This document shows positions 40,000 to 52,900 of a DNA stretch of 64,000 bases, one piece after another. Below the pieces are notes generated by a model. That model was not told where the DNA came from. It was given only the letters and a program-made list of their open reading frames with translations, and did not search any database. Position 1 is the stretch's first letter. The number at the start of each line of letters is the position of its first letter. The stretch comes from Ancistrus triradiatus (Eukaryota; Chordata; Actinopteri; Siluriformes; Loricariidae), in NCBI GenBank assembly GCA_025084515.1, contig JAJAGP010000560.1, positions 248,001-312,000 of the forward strand, written 5' to 3'. The position numbers and the translations under genes were made by a program.

Positions 40000-40950
40000 C
40001 CGAGGGAGCGGGTGAAAGTTGAAAACCATCCGACACAGGAAATTCTGCCTTGTAGTTGTCATATTAAAAGTTTCGTGAAGGCATCTTGCTATGTGAAGGG
40101 TATTTTACAATCGTGGGCCAAAAAGAGCTAAACTGACACAAAATCGGTGTTATTACACTCAGTGGTAAATAGTTGACGAGTAGTTGAAGAATGTTTCTCA
40201 GTTAGTTAGTGCTTAATGCGACACCAAATATTCTCTATAGGGTTCAAATCTGGACTCAGGTCAAACATGAGCCCTATGTACTGTGGTAGATTTCCGACTA
40301 ACAACTAATATTCTAAGAAAATAAATAAACAAGATAAAAAAATATATTGTGGAAGATTTTCAACACCCAACCATGTGTTAGTTTGAATTTATAACAAACG
40401 TAAATATTTTCATAATTTTATCTCAATGTACAAGAAGACTAAGTATAAATTTCCCTGTTTATAGCTTCAGTTCACTTCAGCAACAACCAGGAGTGTAAAG
40501 TATTTTATTAGTTCGTGCTAATTTTCTGACCAATTATTTATTGTTAGGGTCATTAAAAGCTTAATATTTTGCAGTTTTATGTTTGGCATATTCACAAAAG
40601 TTACAGAAACACGTTAATACAGATGCGTATATGTGTAAAAACGAAAAAAATCTAATAACCTTGGGAATTAATGTATTCGTGTTTTAATTTGTGTTGTATT
40701 CATGGTTACATTTGTTTTGGATTCAATTCAGTATTCATATAGGTTATATTTGTCAAACAACATAAGTGAGAAATTTTATCCAAGTTTCTGCACGATAACG
40801 TAGGTTGGCGTTTCCAGTCTTTTATTTTGAAAACGACTTTTGTTGACAGTACCGTAGATTTAACTTAGTAGCTACTGTGTCTGGAGGAGTTTTATTTAAT
40901 TTTTGGTCGAATTGACTCGGTAATGCTGAATTGTTGGCGTTGAGGAATTA
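40000..40950. promoter_or_regulatory. Divergent intergenic region between RPL34 and TRMT44
   Basis: About 950 bp separates the RPL34 transcription start from the TRMT44 ATG. It probably holds both promoters. The part near RPL34 (39880-40020) is richer in CpG. No specific factor site is claimed. Confidence 0.45.
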
Positions 40951-43900
40951 ATGAACATGTCTAGGGTGTTTGAGCTGAAGCTGGAGGCTGAGTGCAGGTC
41001 AGAGAGCTTCTGGTCGGCGGTGGATGTGTGGATACAGAAGCCTCATGTGGTGAATAAGCGGCTGTGCGGAGCGACACAGAGGGAATATACAGGTGTTAAT
41101 GAAGAGGGACTCGGAGCCGCTCTGTGTGAACTCACAGCCTGCACTGACCCGCAGCTACGGCTCATTTTATCCGGCCTGCACCTCGCACACCAGACTGTAC
41201 CAAACTGGAGTGTAGGGGGAAGAACCATAATCCCCAAAGTCAATAGTAATGCGGCAAAAGTATACAAAGACATTATTGTCAAAGGTAAGCTACAGTGTTT
41301 GGTTTACTCATACAACATTATGTGTGTATTTGTTTTAATAATTTTTGCACTGTATGGTCTTGAACAAACATTTCGTCGCCCCCGGTAAATTTACCACCTC
41401 TGTTGACTTTCTAAATATAGCATAAAATAATTAAAAAAACAAGACAGTTATGTAATTCACCATTTACAAGATGGTTAAATGTCGAAACCGCACAAAACAC
41501 TAGTGGGTCGTGATTTATTTGTGTTTAATGTTTTAAAATGTATTCTTTAAAGGGTGATACACAGGACTGTACTTTGGACAGTACTATGATCTGGCAAAAT
41601 ATAGCTGTTCAACCATACTATTTGAAGCCATTGTTAGAGGTGGGCGATACCAGGAATTTTGGTATCGATCCGATACCAAGTAAATGCAATGCCAGTATCG
41701 CCGATATTGATACCGATACTTTTTAATGTTTAAGCTTCATAGATCCAAAGGATCCAAAAGACCATTGTACGTGACAACAAAATACTTTATTACAATCAAC
41801 ATTTTTGTTTAGAAACAATGGAACAGTAACAAAACAAAGTTTGCCTTAATATTAGGAAAATAAATTTTTTTGAGGCAGAAAAGGAGAAATAAAATAAAAT
41901 ACAAATTCTCCCCTAACTACACATCTTTTCTAGTTCTTTCTTTTTGTTTCTTTTTTCAAATAGAATTGTTCTCAGGAAAAACAATAAAAAATAAGGAATT
42001 TTCTTTCTTTCAGTGCAATTCTGTTTTTTCTTAAATAAACAGAGTGTAAAAAAATATCACTGAACACAACTTAAAACAAAATCTCCTGAGGTAGAGAGCT
42101 GACAAACCACAGTACAACAAAATTAACACACCACAACAAATACTGTAACAGATTCAAACTTATTCTGTTTGTCAAGTCGAACAATACAATAAAATAATAC
42201 CGAGTATCGATCTTTTTACACGAGTATTGCTCAATATCAATACTAGCGTTGGTATCGATATTATCGATATTTGGATCGATCCGCCCACCTCTAGCCATTG
42301 TCACTATACACAGTATGTGTTTTGATGACAGTTTGTATATTTAGTCACTCCCGATTAAATTACACGTTTTGTTGACTTACTAAATGAACAATTACAGCAG
42401 TGGACAACTCGAAATATGACAAATTTTGTCATTTTTATACATGCTGTATTTGATACTTTTTTCCCACTAGTATGTTTTAAAAAAATAAACCCGTGAAAAA
42501 GGGGTTCTCACCCAAAATTGCAAAATATTAAACTTTTAATGGTCCTAACAACAAGCCATTAGTCAGAAAAGGTTCAAATCAAGGTTCAAATCACACCTCT
42601 GCCAAGCTGCCACTGTTGGGTCCTTGAGCAAGACCCTTAACCCACAATTGCTTGGATTGAAGATTGTACCAATTGTAAGTCGCTCTGGATAAGGGCGTCT
42701 GCTAAATGCTGTAAATGTAAATGTAAACATGGCTTGCTGTTCAAAATCTTCCAAAATATCTTCTGTCAATCTTCTTGTTTTCATAGTAGATTAGTCGTTA
42801 GTTAATGGTGTTAGTTTGCCAGTCCACGAGACTCAAGTTTTGAGTCTGGTTAGAATTCAGAGTTGAAGGCCTATAGAGAAGAGTTGGATTCACATGAAAC
42901 ACAAACTAACTCTGAAACATTTTTCAACTTCTAATCAACTGAAGCAGGTGTGTTTGTAGACTACTTGTCGTACTGGGGCATACACAGAATTTAGAGGGGC
43001 ACATCTGTACCCATCTGCTTGCCAGTCAGTTATTTGGGTACAACTGTGTATAAAAAGGATAAGTCTGTTAAACACTAAATAGATTAAATTATTTAACACT
43101 AATGTAGGCTGTGCTCTGCCATCGATGAGAAATGAAGAACAAATTAACACTAAATAATATTTAGAAATTGAATCAGTTTTGTTATGCTAATGTAACTGGT
43201 GCATTTGCTACTCCGTGATCTAATATGTACTTTTGGTAGGTTGTAAGTGGCTATTCAAAACACATGGCTATGAGCTATCATTACCTTGCCTGCAGTGTGG
43301 TCGACTTTCTTTGAAATATTTGCGGAACTCCATGTAAAAAGCCAAAAGAAACTGGATCTGACTGAAAGCATTAGCTGCTCAAGCTTTTGGAAATATGATG
43401 GGGCATTATGTGGTTCCTGCAGTGAAGGTGTGTGGGGTGTCCTGTACTTCTGCTCAGCAATCCAGGATAACATTGACTTTACTGTTGTGATTTCAGTGGG
43501 GCACAGCAACTCTTTACTGAGGCACATGAGCCAGTAAATTAGGTCTGATGACGCCACTGGTTTGACCATTTGAGTACCACTGAGTAGAACAGTATTGGTT
43601 TTGCAATATTGGATTTTTCCATTTTTTGCACAGGAGTGAATGCATTGAAATGTACAGAAACATGTTCTATTAAGATTATTCAGAAATCAACTTTGACTTG
43701 TTAATGGTTCATCAGATATTTAGAAATATGCCACATTTGTTGCTTGACATTGTGTTTGCTTTCATTCATTCATTAAATCAAACAATGTATCAAACATGTA
43801 TTTTGACCAGAAGCGCCTAAAATTTTGTAGAAGACCAAAAATACTGTTTACAGGAGTTCCAACACAGTACATGGGTGCACTGACTGGTAAACGACAAGTC

Positions 43901-46900
43901 CCCCTTCTTCTGACTTGTTTTGTTGTTCCACAGGTTTCCTTTGGGTCCCCAGTCCACTCGGGGCCCTAAGTATAAACCCTTGCAGCTTCTCACTCCTAAC
44001 TAATGATACCCACAAATGTTTGAGAAAGTGAATTGGATTATAACTTATCTCAGTGCCATATCATCATGTCATGCAGATTTATGCTTCATCTTTCAGATCT
44101 GAATGGACAATCAGTGACTTTTCTGCCAATTGAAGAAGACAGTGATGGACATATTATTCTAAAGGAAAGTAATATATATCAGATTCAGCTTCAAGTGAGG
44201 ACAGATGACCGGTGAGTTCCTCCTTAAACTACACAAATTTGCTGTATGCAGAAGGTGTATATGCATTCCTTTCAACTTATATATAAAATAGGTCTTTGTC
44301 TGTTTTTGCATTTAATATGTATGTATGAATATATGAATGTAATACAATTACTGTTCGTTTACATTCAGTAACTGTGTACCAGGGTAATTCTAAGAATAAG
44401 GGGCATTCTGGTTGTGATGCCAGTGACAAAATGCTCAGAAAATGCATGTGCAGCATTGTGACTGGACTTAACCTTGTCAACCTTGCCATGCCAAAATTTA
44501 CACAAATAGAGTCTGATTATTATATTGTGAGAATAAAGATATTTCTCCAAGAGCAGACCATTATAAAAGTACTAGTGTAAACCTGTGTAAAAGCAGTGTA
44601 AACCTACTAACAAAGTATAGACAGCAACAGCTGGACTACAGCATGTAATTGTAGTAGAATTGTAGAACATAGTGCAACTGTACATTTACAGCATTTAGCA
44701 GATGCCCTTATCCAGAGTGACTTACAATTGGTACAGTCTTACAATCCAAGCAATTGTGGGTTAAGGGCCTTGCTCAAGGACCCAACAGTGGCAGCTTGGC
44801 AGAGGTGGGATTTGAACCCTGGACCTTGTGGTCCATAGTCCAGTACCTTACTCACTAGGCTACCACAGTCCCGCCTGTATAGTAAGTGGAGCTGATAAAA
44901 TGGACAATGAGTGGAGGTGGTTTTAATGTTTTGGCTGCTAACCATGAATGCAAATTTCTGGAAGATGTTTGAAATATCCTTTTGAGTTTTTTCTCCATTA
45001 TGACGTGGTTAATCATGCAGTTCTTGCTAATTTTTCAGGTGCACTTTCATGTTGTGACACATCTCAAAGGTAGCCTCAGATCCTGTGAGTGGGAAGGCCA
45101 CTGAAGAAAACAGAACTGATTACTTTTGCTTTTGTGAGATAGTGCATTATCATGCTAGAAGTAGCCATTAGATGATGGGTAAATTGTGGCCATGGAGGGA
45201 TGCACAAGGTCAGCAACAATACTCAAATAGGATTTGGCATTCAAGCAATGAATGATTGGTATTAATAGGCCCAATATATGCCAAGAAACCATACCTATAC
45301 CGTTATACCACCTCCACCAGCCAGCACTGTTGACACAAGGCAGCTCTGGTCCATGGATTCATGTTGTTGGCGCCAACATCTGACTCGAAATCGAGATTCA
45401 TCAGACCATTCTATGTCTTTGCAGTTTTCTTATGCACAGTTCTGGTGAGTCTGTGCTCACTGCAGCCATGGCTTTCTGTTCTTGACTGGCAGAAGTGGAC
45501 CCTGATGTGGTTTTCTGCTGTTGTAGCCCATAAAGTATCAATGTGTTGTGCAATTTGGAGTACCAGCCTGTAAATTCTCCATTGACCTTTCTCATCAATT
45601 TCCATCCGTAGAACTGTCACTCTCTGTATGTGTTATTTCTTTACTGCACTAGCCTAAGTAAACTATACAGACGTTTGTGTGTGAAAATCCTAGAAGTTCA
45701 GCAGTTTTAGAAACACTCAAACTAGGTTGTCTGGTACCAATAATCATGCCATAGTCAGTACCACTGAGATCACATTTTCCCCTCATTCTGGTGGTTGACA
45801 TGGACGTAAGCTGCTGGCTCGCATCTGTATGATTTTATGCATTGCACTACTGCCTCATGATTGTCTGATTAGATATGCATGAATTAATAGGTGTTTAGGT
45901 GTTCCTAATAAAGTGTTCATTGACTTCTGTAATTTTAGTATTTAGGCCAAGATTATGCTAACAGTTGGCTTCCTGTGTTGGCTAGGGTCCTGTCTCTCCA
46001 TGTCCTGAGACCTGATGAGTGGCACAGTGATGGTAAGGCCTACCCCAAACTGACCTGGCTTTCATCAGAACTTCTTCCTAAACTGGCACGCTGGGCCACC
46101 GAGAGCAAGTCCACTGAGTTCAAGAACACACTGTCCCTCATTTCCGTCGAGAAGTACAGTGTACTCTATCAACAGCTGAAGAACAAGTACAAAGAGATTG
46201 TGAAAGTAAAGAAATATGGATCATTTGACAGTGTTACAGTGCCTAGATTTATTACACTTTCTAGCTAGATTCAGTTCATCATTTTGATCATTAAACTTAT
46301 ATTTTTATTTGGTGTTTCTTGGTTTATTGCATGCCAGCATTTGTTAAAAAATGGCAAATATCCAAAAACTGAAATTGGATTTAACGTAAGCATGTTTTAG
46401 GTCTGGCCTGAAGTTACTGATCCTGAGAAATTTGTATTTGAAGATGTCGCCATTGCTACATATCTACTGGTAGGTTTGAGCTAAATTAGTTTGCTATTTT
46501 TTCATCTTGTTGCTTATGTTTATGTTGTGTGTTTACATTTAATGTTGACGTACTTTGTTGTAGCACACTACTTGGAGGTTTTATGCTTTTTGAGATAATG
46601 TATTGTGAATTTATATTTAAAACCCAGTATTCAGTCAGAAAATCAGTCAGTCTGCTATGTTCTTGTACAGGTTTTATGGAGTGAAGAGAATGCTGAAAAA
46701 GGAAGAACATCTAAACAGTCTTTTGTGGACCTTGGCTGTGGAAACGGTCTGCTAGTTCACATACTAAACAATGAGGGGGTATGTACTGGCTGTCATTTAA
46801 ATGGTTCTGATGTTAAATTATTACAGAACTCACTTTATGCTCCTCGACCCAGTCTGTAATTGACCTTTGCCATTCAGGCACACCAATTTTGCCAGGATTT

Positions 46901-49900
46901 ATCAAGCATTAAAAAGCAATGTCATGGTTAAATCCAAGTGAAGAAGGTGAAACCGTCCAGCTTTGTTCCCCTTTGTAATCATACGCTGGATTAGAGAATC
47001 ATAACCTCCACATGTTCATTCACACTCAGGTGCTGAAAATGCAATTATGCACAGTAACCTTCATGTGCCTGGTAACCTGGGTTGGTTAGAATCTGATTTT
47101 GTTGGCTAAAGCCCTCACAGACTCTTGTTTTACAGCATCCTGGAAAGGGTATCGATGTGCGTAAGCGGAAGATCTGGGACATGTATGGGTCCAATACACA
47201 CTTGGAGGTAGGAGACTTTTGAAAAAGTATACTGTATATACTGTCTTTCTGTGCTTTATTCAGGTCTACAATACATTCTGTGAAATTGCACGTAACGTTC
47301 AGTACTGTCTTAGTCTTAGGCCACTATTTTGTTCTAGCAGTTATATAACCGTGTATATTTATTTCTCAGTCAGTTTCTTTATTAGAATACAGAATATTTG
47401 TATTTGTATTTGCAGTACTAAATAAATCAGAGATAAACAGCCTCTATAGGCTACAGTGGCAAGTATTTAGTGTGACCTCCACTTACACTTGAGCAATAGT
47501 AGCATCTGGCAGCTTCATAGGGATGCAGTCCGGAGAAGCTTGATCAGGAGTGGTCTTTTTGGAACAGTAGCAGCCACAAAAACACTTTTTGGAAGGGGAA
47601 CAGAGTGAAAAGATATGCTAAAGCTCAAAATATTAGAATTAAGATTAGTGGACAACAGTATTATGAAGCGACGAATCCAAGTTTGAAATTTTTGGATCCA
47701 GTCGTCGACAATATCTTAAACAGTGGTACCTCGGTTCTCGACCACCTCGGAACTCATTCAATCCAGTTCTCAACGCATTTTGTCTTGGTCCTTGTTGATT
47801 GCTTGGTATTCGACGCACTTGCTTAAACTTGTATGAGCCGCGCCACTTATTTTCAGCTAAAACTCGATTCAGGATTCATGATTCACAGGTTACATGATTC
47901 AGGTTGCTCAGAGAAGATGTTTATTTTTACATCTTCACTACTGTATTCCTAATAGTCCAATTAAGAAGCTGTATACAGGCACACTTCACTGGACCGGACC
48001 ACACCAGACGAGTTGGAATGGTATCAATGACTCGAAAACTGTAGGAGGAGAAGCGACTGAAAAAATCAGTTGGAATAATAATAATAATAATAATAATAAA
48101 GAAGAGAGTAAAACAAAAGAACAATAGTGTGTTGCTTGCACGACGCTCAAAACACAAGACACAAAAATGGCATTACTGATTATAGTCCTTTTGACAGCTG
48201 ATGCTGGCATACCAGCTGTGATCCATATGCCCACAGTGCTGCAGGAATCAGTGCTGTAATAGCCAGGCTGTGGAGCTACAGAGCCTCATGAGGCATCAAG
48301 AAAATGAGCACAGACACAGCACTTCACTGAGGAACCTTGAACTGAAGTGATTAGCCCCAGTATGCTGCAAACCATCAGACACTGTGTTCAAATCACACCT
48401 GGTTACATGCACCTGGCCTTGAAGACGAAAGCCAGCTGGAAAACTACAGACAGGAAGAATTAACTGCTTCAGTGCTCAGAGATCACTTGTGCCTAGTGTG
48501 CAGGCCCAGCCAAAAAGTAACAGCATTACACTTGGCTATTAGTCCTGTTGTAATAACTATTGTTATTACATTACTACTTAAATGATAACTCATAACTGAA
48601 AGAAAATCAGTACCAAATATTATAACAAATAACACAACTGTAAGACCATAGGAGTAGCTGTGTGAGCATTAGTATTTTGGTTGGTATCATATTGTCACAG
48701 TGTAATGTTTTGGCACAACATGGTGTAATAATAACAAGTCCAAAACAAAAAATCACTGTGAGAAGCTGAAAGCTGAAAATACATTTTCGTAGTGTTCTCT
48801 GTGAAGACTGATGTACTGATACAATGTGGACCTTGTTGAGTGGATGACCCATCAAAGCAGCATGGTTCTGTATTAGCTCTTAAACATTTCTCTGATGGTT
48901 TGTTGGAAACTTATACATAGAGCTTGTTTAGTTCCTCTGAAAAGGTGCCATATGTGCTTGTCTGTGTCTCCCATGTGTGATATGTGCTCACAAGGGGAAC
49001 TGGGACCTTTCTGGGACCACACTCTACATTCTGGAGTCAGCCTGCTATTGATATATCTGTCTTAATAGGGAAGAACATGCAACCCCAAATCAGAAAGAGT
49101 TGGGATAGTATGGAAAATGGAAATTAAAAAAATGCAGTGTTCCTTACATTTACTTTGACTTTTATTTAAATGCAAACAGTATGAACCCAAGATTTTTCAT
49201 GTTGTGTCGGCTTCATTTCATTTGTTAATAAGCATCCATTTCTGCATTTCAGGCCTGCAACACATTCCAAAAAAAGTTGAGACAGGGGCAGTTTAGGGTT
49301 AGTGATAATGATGTGACAGGTGACGTCAATTATAATCATGATTTGGTACAAAAGCAGTATCCACGAAAGGTTGAGTCACTGAGGAGAAAGATGGGCAGAG
49401 GATCTCTAGTTTATCAACAAATCTGTGAGAAAATTATTGAAATATTTAAAAACAATGTTCCTCAAATATTGGAAGGGATTTGCATATTCCTTTCTCTGCA
49501 GTACATAATATCATTAAATGATTCAAGGAATCTGGAAAAACTTTAGTGAGTAACGGGCAAGGGAGCAAACCTAAACTGAAGATCCGTGATCTCCGATTCC
49601 TCAGGTGGCACAGCATAAAGAACCATCATTTATACCACATGGGCAAGGGATTACTTTATTAAACCTTTATCAAATACTACAATATGGGGTTACATTCACA
49701 AATGCCACTTAAAACTTCACTGTGCAAAAAGAAGTTTTATGTTAACCATGTCCATGGCATTGACTTCTCTGGGCTCAAAGGCATCTGGGGTGGACCATCA
49801 CACAATGGAAATATGTATTGTGGTCAGATGAATCAGTATTCCAGAGTGTTTTTGGTGGAAATACAGACTGTATTGCAGACAAAAAGGGCAATCCAGACTA

Positions 49901-52900
49901 TTACCAGCAACAAGTCCAAAAGGGTCTTTCATAGTATGGGGTTGTGTCAGTGCCCTTGGCAAAGGTCATTTTCAGTTCTGTGATAGCGGCATTAATGCAG
50001 AAAAGTACATTGAGTTTTTAGAGCAACATTAAGTCCTTCAAGATGATCTCTTCCAGGGACGTCCATGCATTTATCAACAAGACAATGCAAAACAAATCAA
50101 ATCAGACAATTTAAGACTTTTTTTTCCAGTCTTTCTTTGAGGAACATTGTTTTTAAACAGGATGGACGTTTTATGGGGGCAAATATTGTTCTGTTTGCAG
50201 TGTTCATCTTTCTTTGCCAAACAATAAAATAATTGTTTACACACACATAATAAAACCAGCCGCTAGTTTGCTCAGACAGGGTATTTCTAGTGCCGGTCCC
50301 AAGCCCGGATAAATGGTGAGGGTTGCGTCAGGAAGGGCATCCGGTGTAAAACATTTGCCAAATACAGTATGCGAGTTCATAATAATTTCACCATACCAGA
50401 TCGGTCGCGGCCCGTGTTAACAACGACCGCCACTGGTACTGGTAGCAAACAGGGCACCAGCGGAAATTGGACTACTGTTTGCCGAAGACGAAGAGGAGGG
50501 AAGCGTGTGAGAAGACAGAGAGAAATCAGGAGCAGCAAGACTATAGCACTGAGGGTAGCAACCCTAAATGTAGGGACGATGACAGGGAAAGGCAGGGAGC
50601 TGGCTGATATGATGCAGAGGAGAAAGGTTGATGTTTTGTGTGTGCAGGAGACAAGGTGGAAGGGTAGCAAGGCTCGATGCATTGGTGCAGGGTTTAAACT
50701 GTTCTGCCATGGTGTGGATAGGAAGAGAAATGGAGTTGGTGTGGTCCTGAAGGAGGATTGTGTAAAGAATGTCGTGGAGGTGAAAAGGGTGCCAGATAGG
50801 ATAATATGTTTAAAGCTGGAAATTGAGGGTGTAATGGTGAATGTTGTTAGTGGCTATGCACCACAAGTTGGCTGTGAATTAGAGGAGAAAGAGAGATTCT
50901 GGGGGGGAGTTAGATGAAGTGGTTGACATCATTCCTAGGGAGGAGAGACTGGTGATTGGTGCAGATTCCAATGGTCATGTTAGTGAAGGTAATAAAGGAG
51001 GTGAGGCAGTGATGGGCAGGTTTGGTGTTAAGGATAGGAACCTAGAAGGACAGATGGTGGTGGATTTTGCAAAGAGGATGGAAATGGCTGTGGTTAACAC
51101 ATATTTCCAAAAGAAGGAGGAGCATAGGATGATTTATAAGAGTGGAGGGAGGAGCACACGGGTTGACTGCATCCTATGTAGAAGAGGTTGCTTAAAAGAG
51201 ATTGGTGATTGTAAGGTAGTGGCTGGGGAGAGTGTAGCTAGGCAGCATCGGATGGTGGTGTGCAGGATGGCTCTGGTGGTTAGGAAGAGGAAGAGGACAA
51301 AGGCAGAGCAGAGGACCAAATGGTGGAAGTTGAGAAAGGAAGAATGTTGTAAGGAGTTCAGAGAGGAGCTGAGAAAGGCTTTGGGTGATAGGAAAGAGCT
51401 CCCAGACGACCAGGTGTTAGCAGCAACAGTAATTAGACAGACAGGTAGAAAGGTACTGGGTGTGTCTTCTGGACAGGCAAAGGATGAAAAGGAAACCTGG
51501 TGGTGGAACGAGGAAGTGCAGGAGGTTCTCAGAGAAAGAGGTCAGCAAAGAAGAAATCGGACAGGGACAGGACTAATGAGAGTAGGCAGGAGTACAAGGA
51601 GATGCGGCAAAGGGCAAAGAGGGAGGTAGCAAATACCAAGCAGAAGGCCTACGATGAGTTATATGAAAGGTTATACAGTAAGGAAGGAGAGAAGGAGTTG
51701 TATCTGCTGGCGAGACAGAGAGATAGAGCTGGAAAGGATGTGCAGCATGTCAGGGTGATCAAGGATAAAAATGGAAATGTACTGACAGGTGAAAAGAGGG
51801 TGAGGGAAAGATGGAATTAGTATTTTGAGGAGTTGATGAATGTAGAAAATTAAAGGGAAAGAAGGCTGGATGGTGTAGAAATTGTGGAAGAGGATGTAGC
51901 AAAGATTAGCGAGGAAGAAGTGAGGAAAGCTTTGAAAAGGATGAAGAACGGAAAGGCAGTGGGACCTGATGACATACCGGTTGAGGTATGGAAAAGTCTA
52001 GGAGAGCTGGGAGTGGTGTTTTTGACTAGATTATTAGTGGAATTCTGGTGAATGAGAGTAGCCAGAGGAATGGAGGAAAAGTTAACTTGTACTGATTTTC
52101 AAGCAGAAGGGTGATGTACAGAGTTGTGGCTCTTACAGGGGCATAAAGTTGATGAGCCACACAATGAAGATTTGGGAGAGAGTTGTGGAAGCTAGGCTCA
52201 GACAGGAGGTGACAGTGTGTGAACAACAGTATGGTTTCATGCCAAGGAAGAGCACTATGGATGCGATTTTTGCTTTGAGACTGCTGATGGAGAAGTATAG
52301 AGATAGTCAGAAAGAGCTACACTGCGTCTTTGTGGATTTGGAGAAAGCTTATGACAGGGTGCCAAGGGAGGAACTGTGGTGGTGTATGAGGAAGTCTCGA
52401 GTGGCTGAAAAGTATGTTAGATTAGTGCAGGACATGTATGAGAACAGCGTGACAGAGGTGAGATGTGCTGTAAGAGTGACAGATAGCTTCAAGGTATAGG
52501 TGGGACTGCATCAAGGATCGCTCCTGAGTCCCTTCTTATTTGCTCTGGTGATGGACAGACTAACAGATGAGGTCAGACAGGTATCGCCGTGGACTATGAT
52601 GTTTGCAGACGACATTGTGATCTGTAGTGAGAACAGGGAACAGGTAGAAGAGAACTTGGAGAGGTGGAGGTATAATCTGGAAAGGAGAGGAATGAAAGTC
52701 AACTGTAGTAAGACAGAATACATGTGTGTAAATGAAAGGGAGGCAGGTGGAACAGTCAGGCTACAGGGATCATTGGTCACGGAGTCCAGAAGTCCAGGAG
52801 TTCAGGTACTTGGGATCAACTGTCTAAGGAAATGGGGAGTGTGGAAAGGAGGTAAAGAAGAGAGTACAGGCAGGATGGAGTGGGTGGAGAAGAGTGTCAG

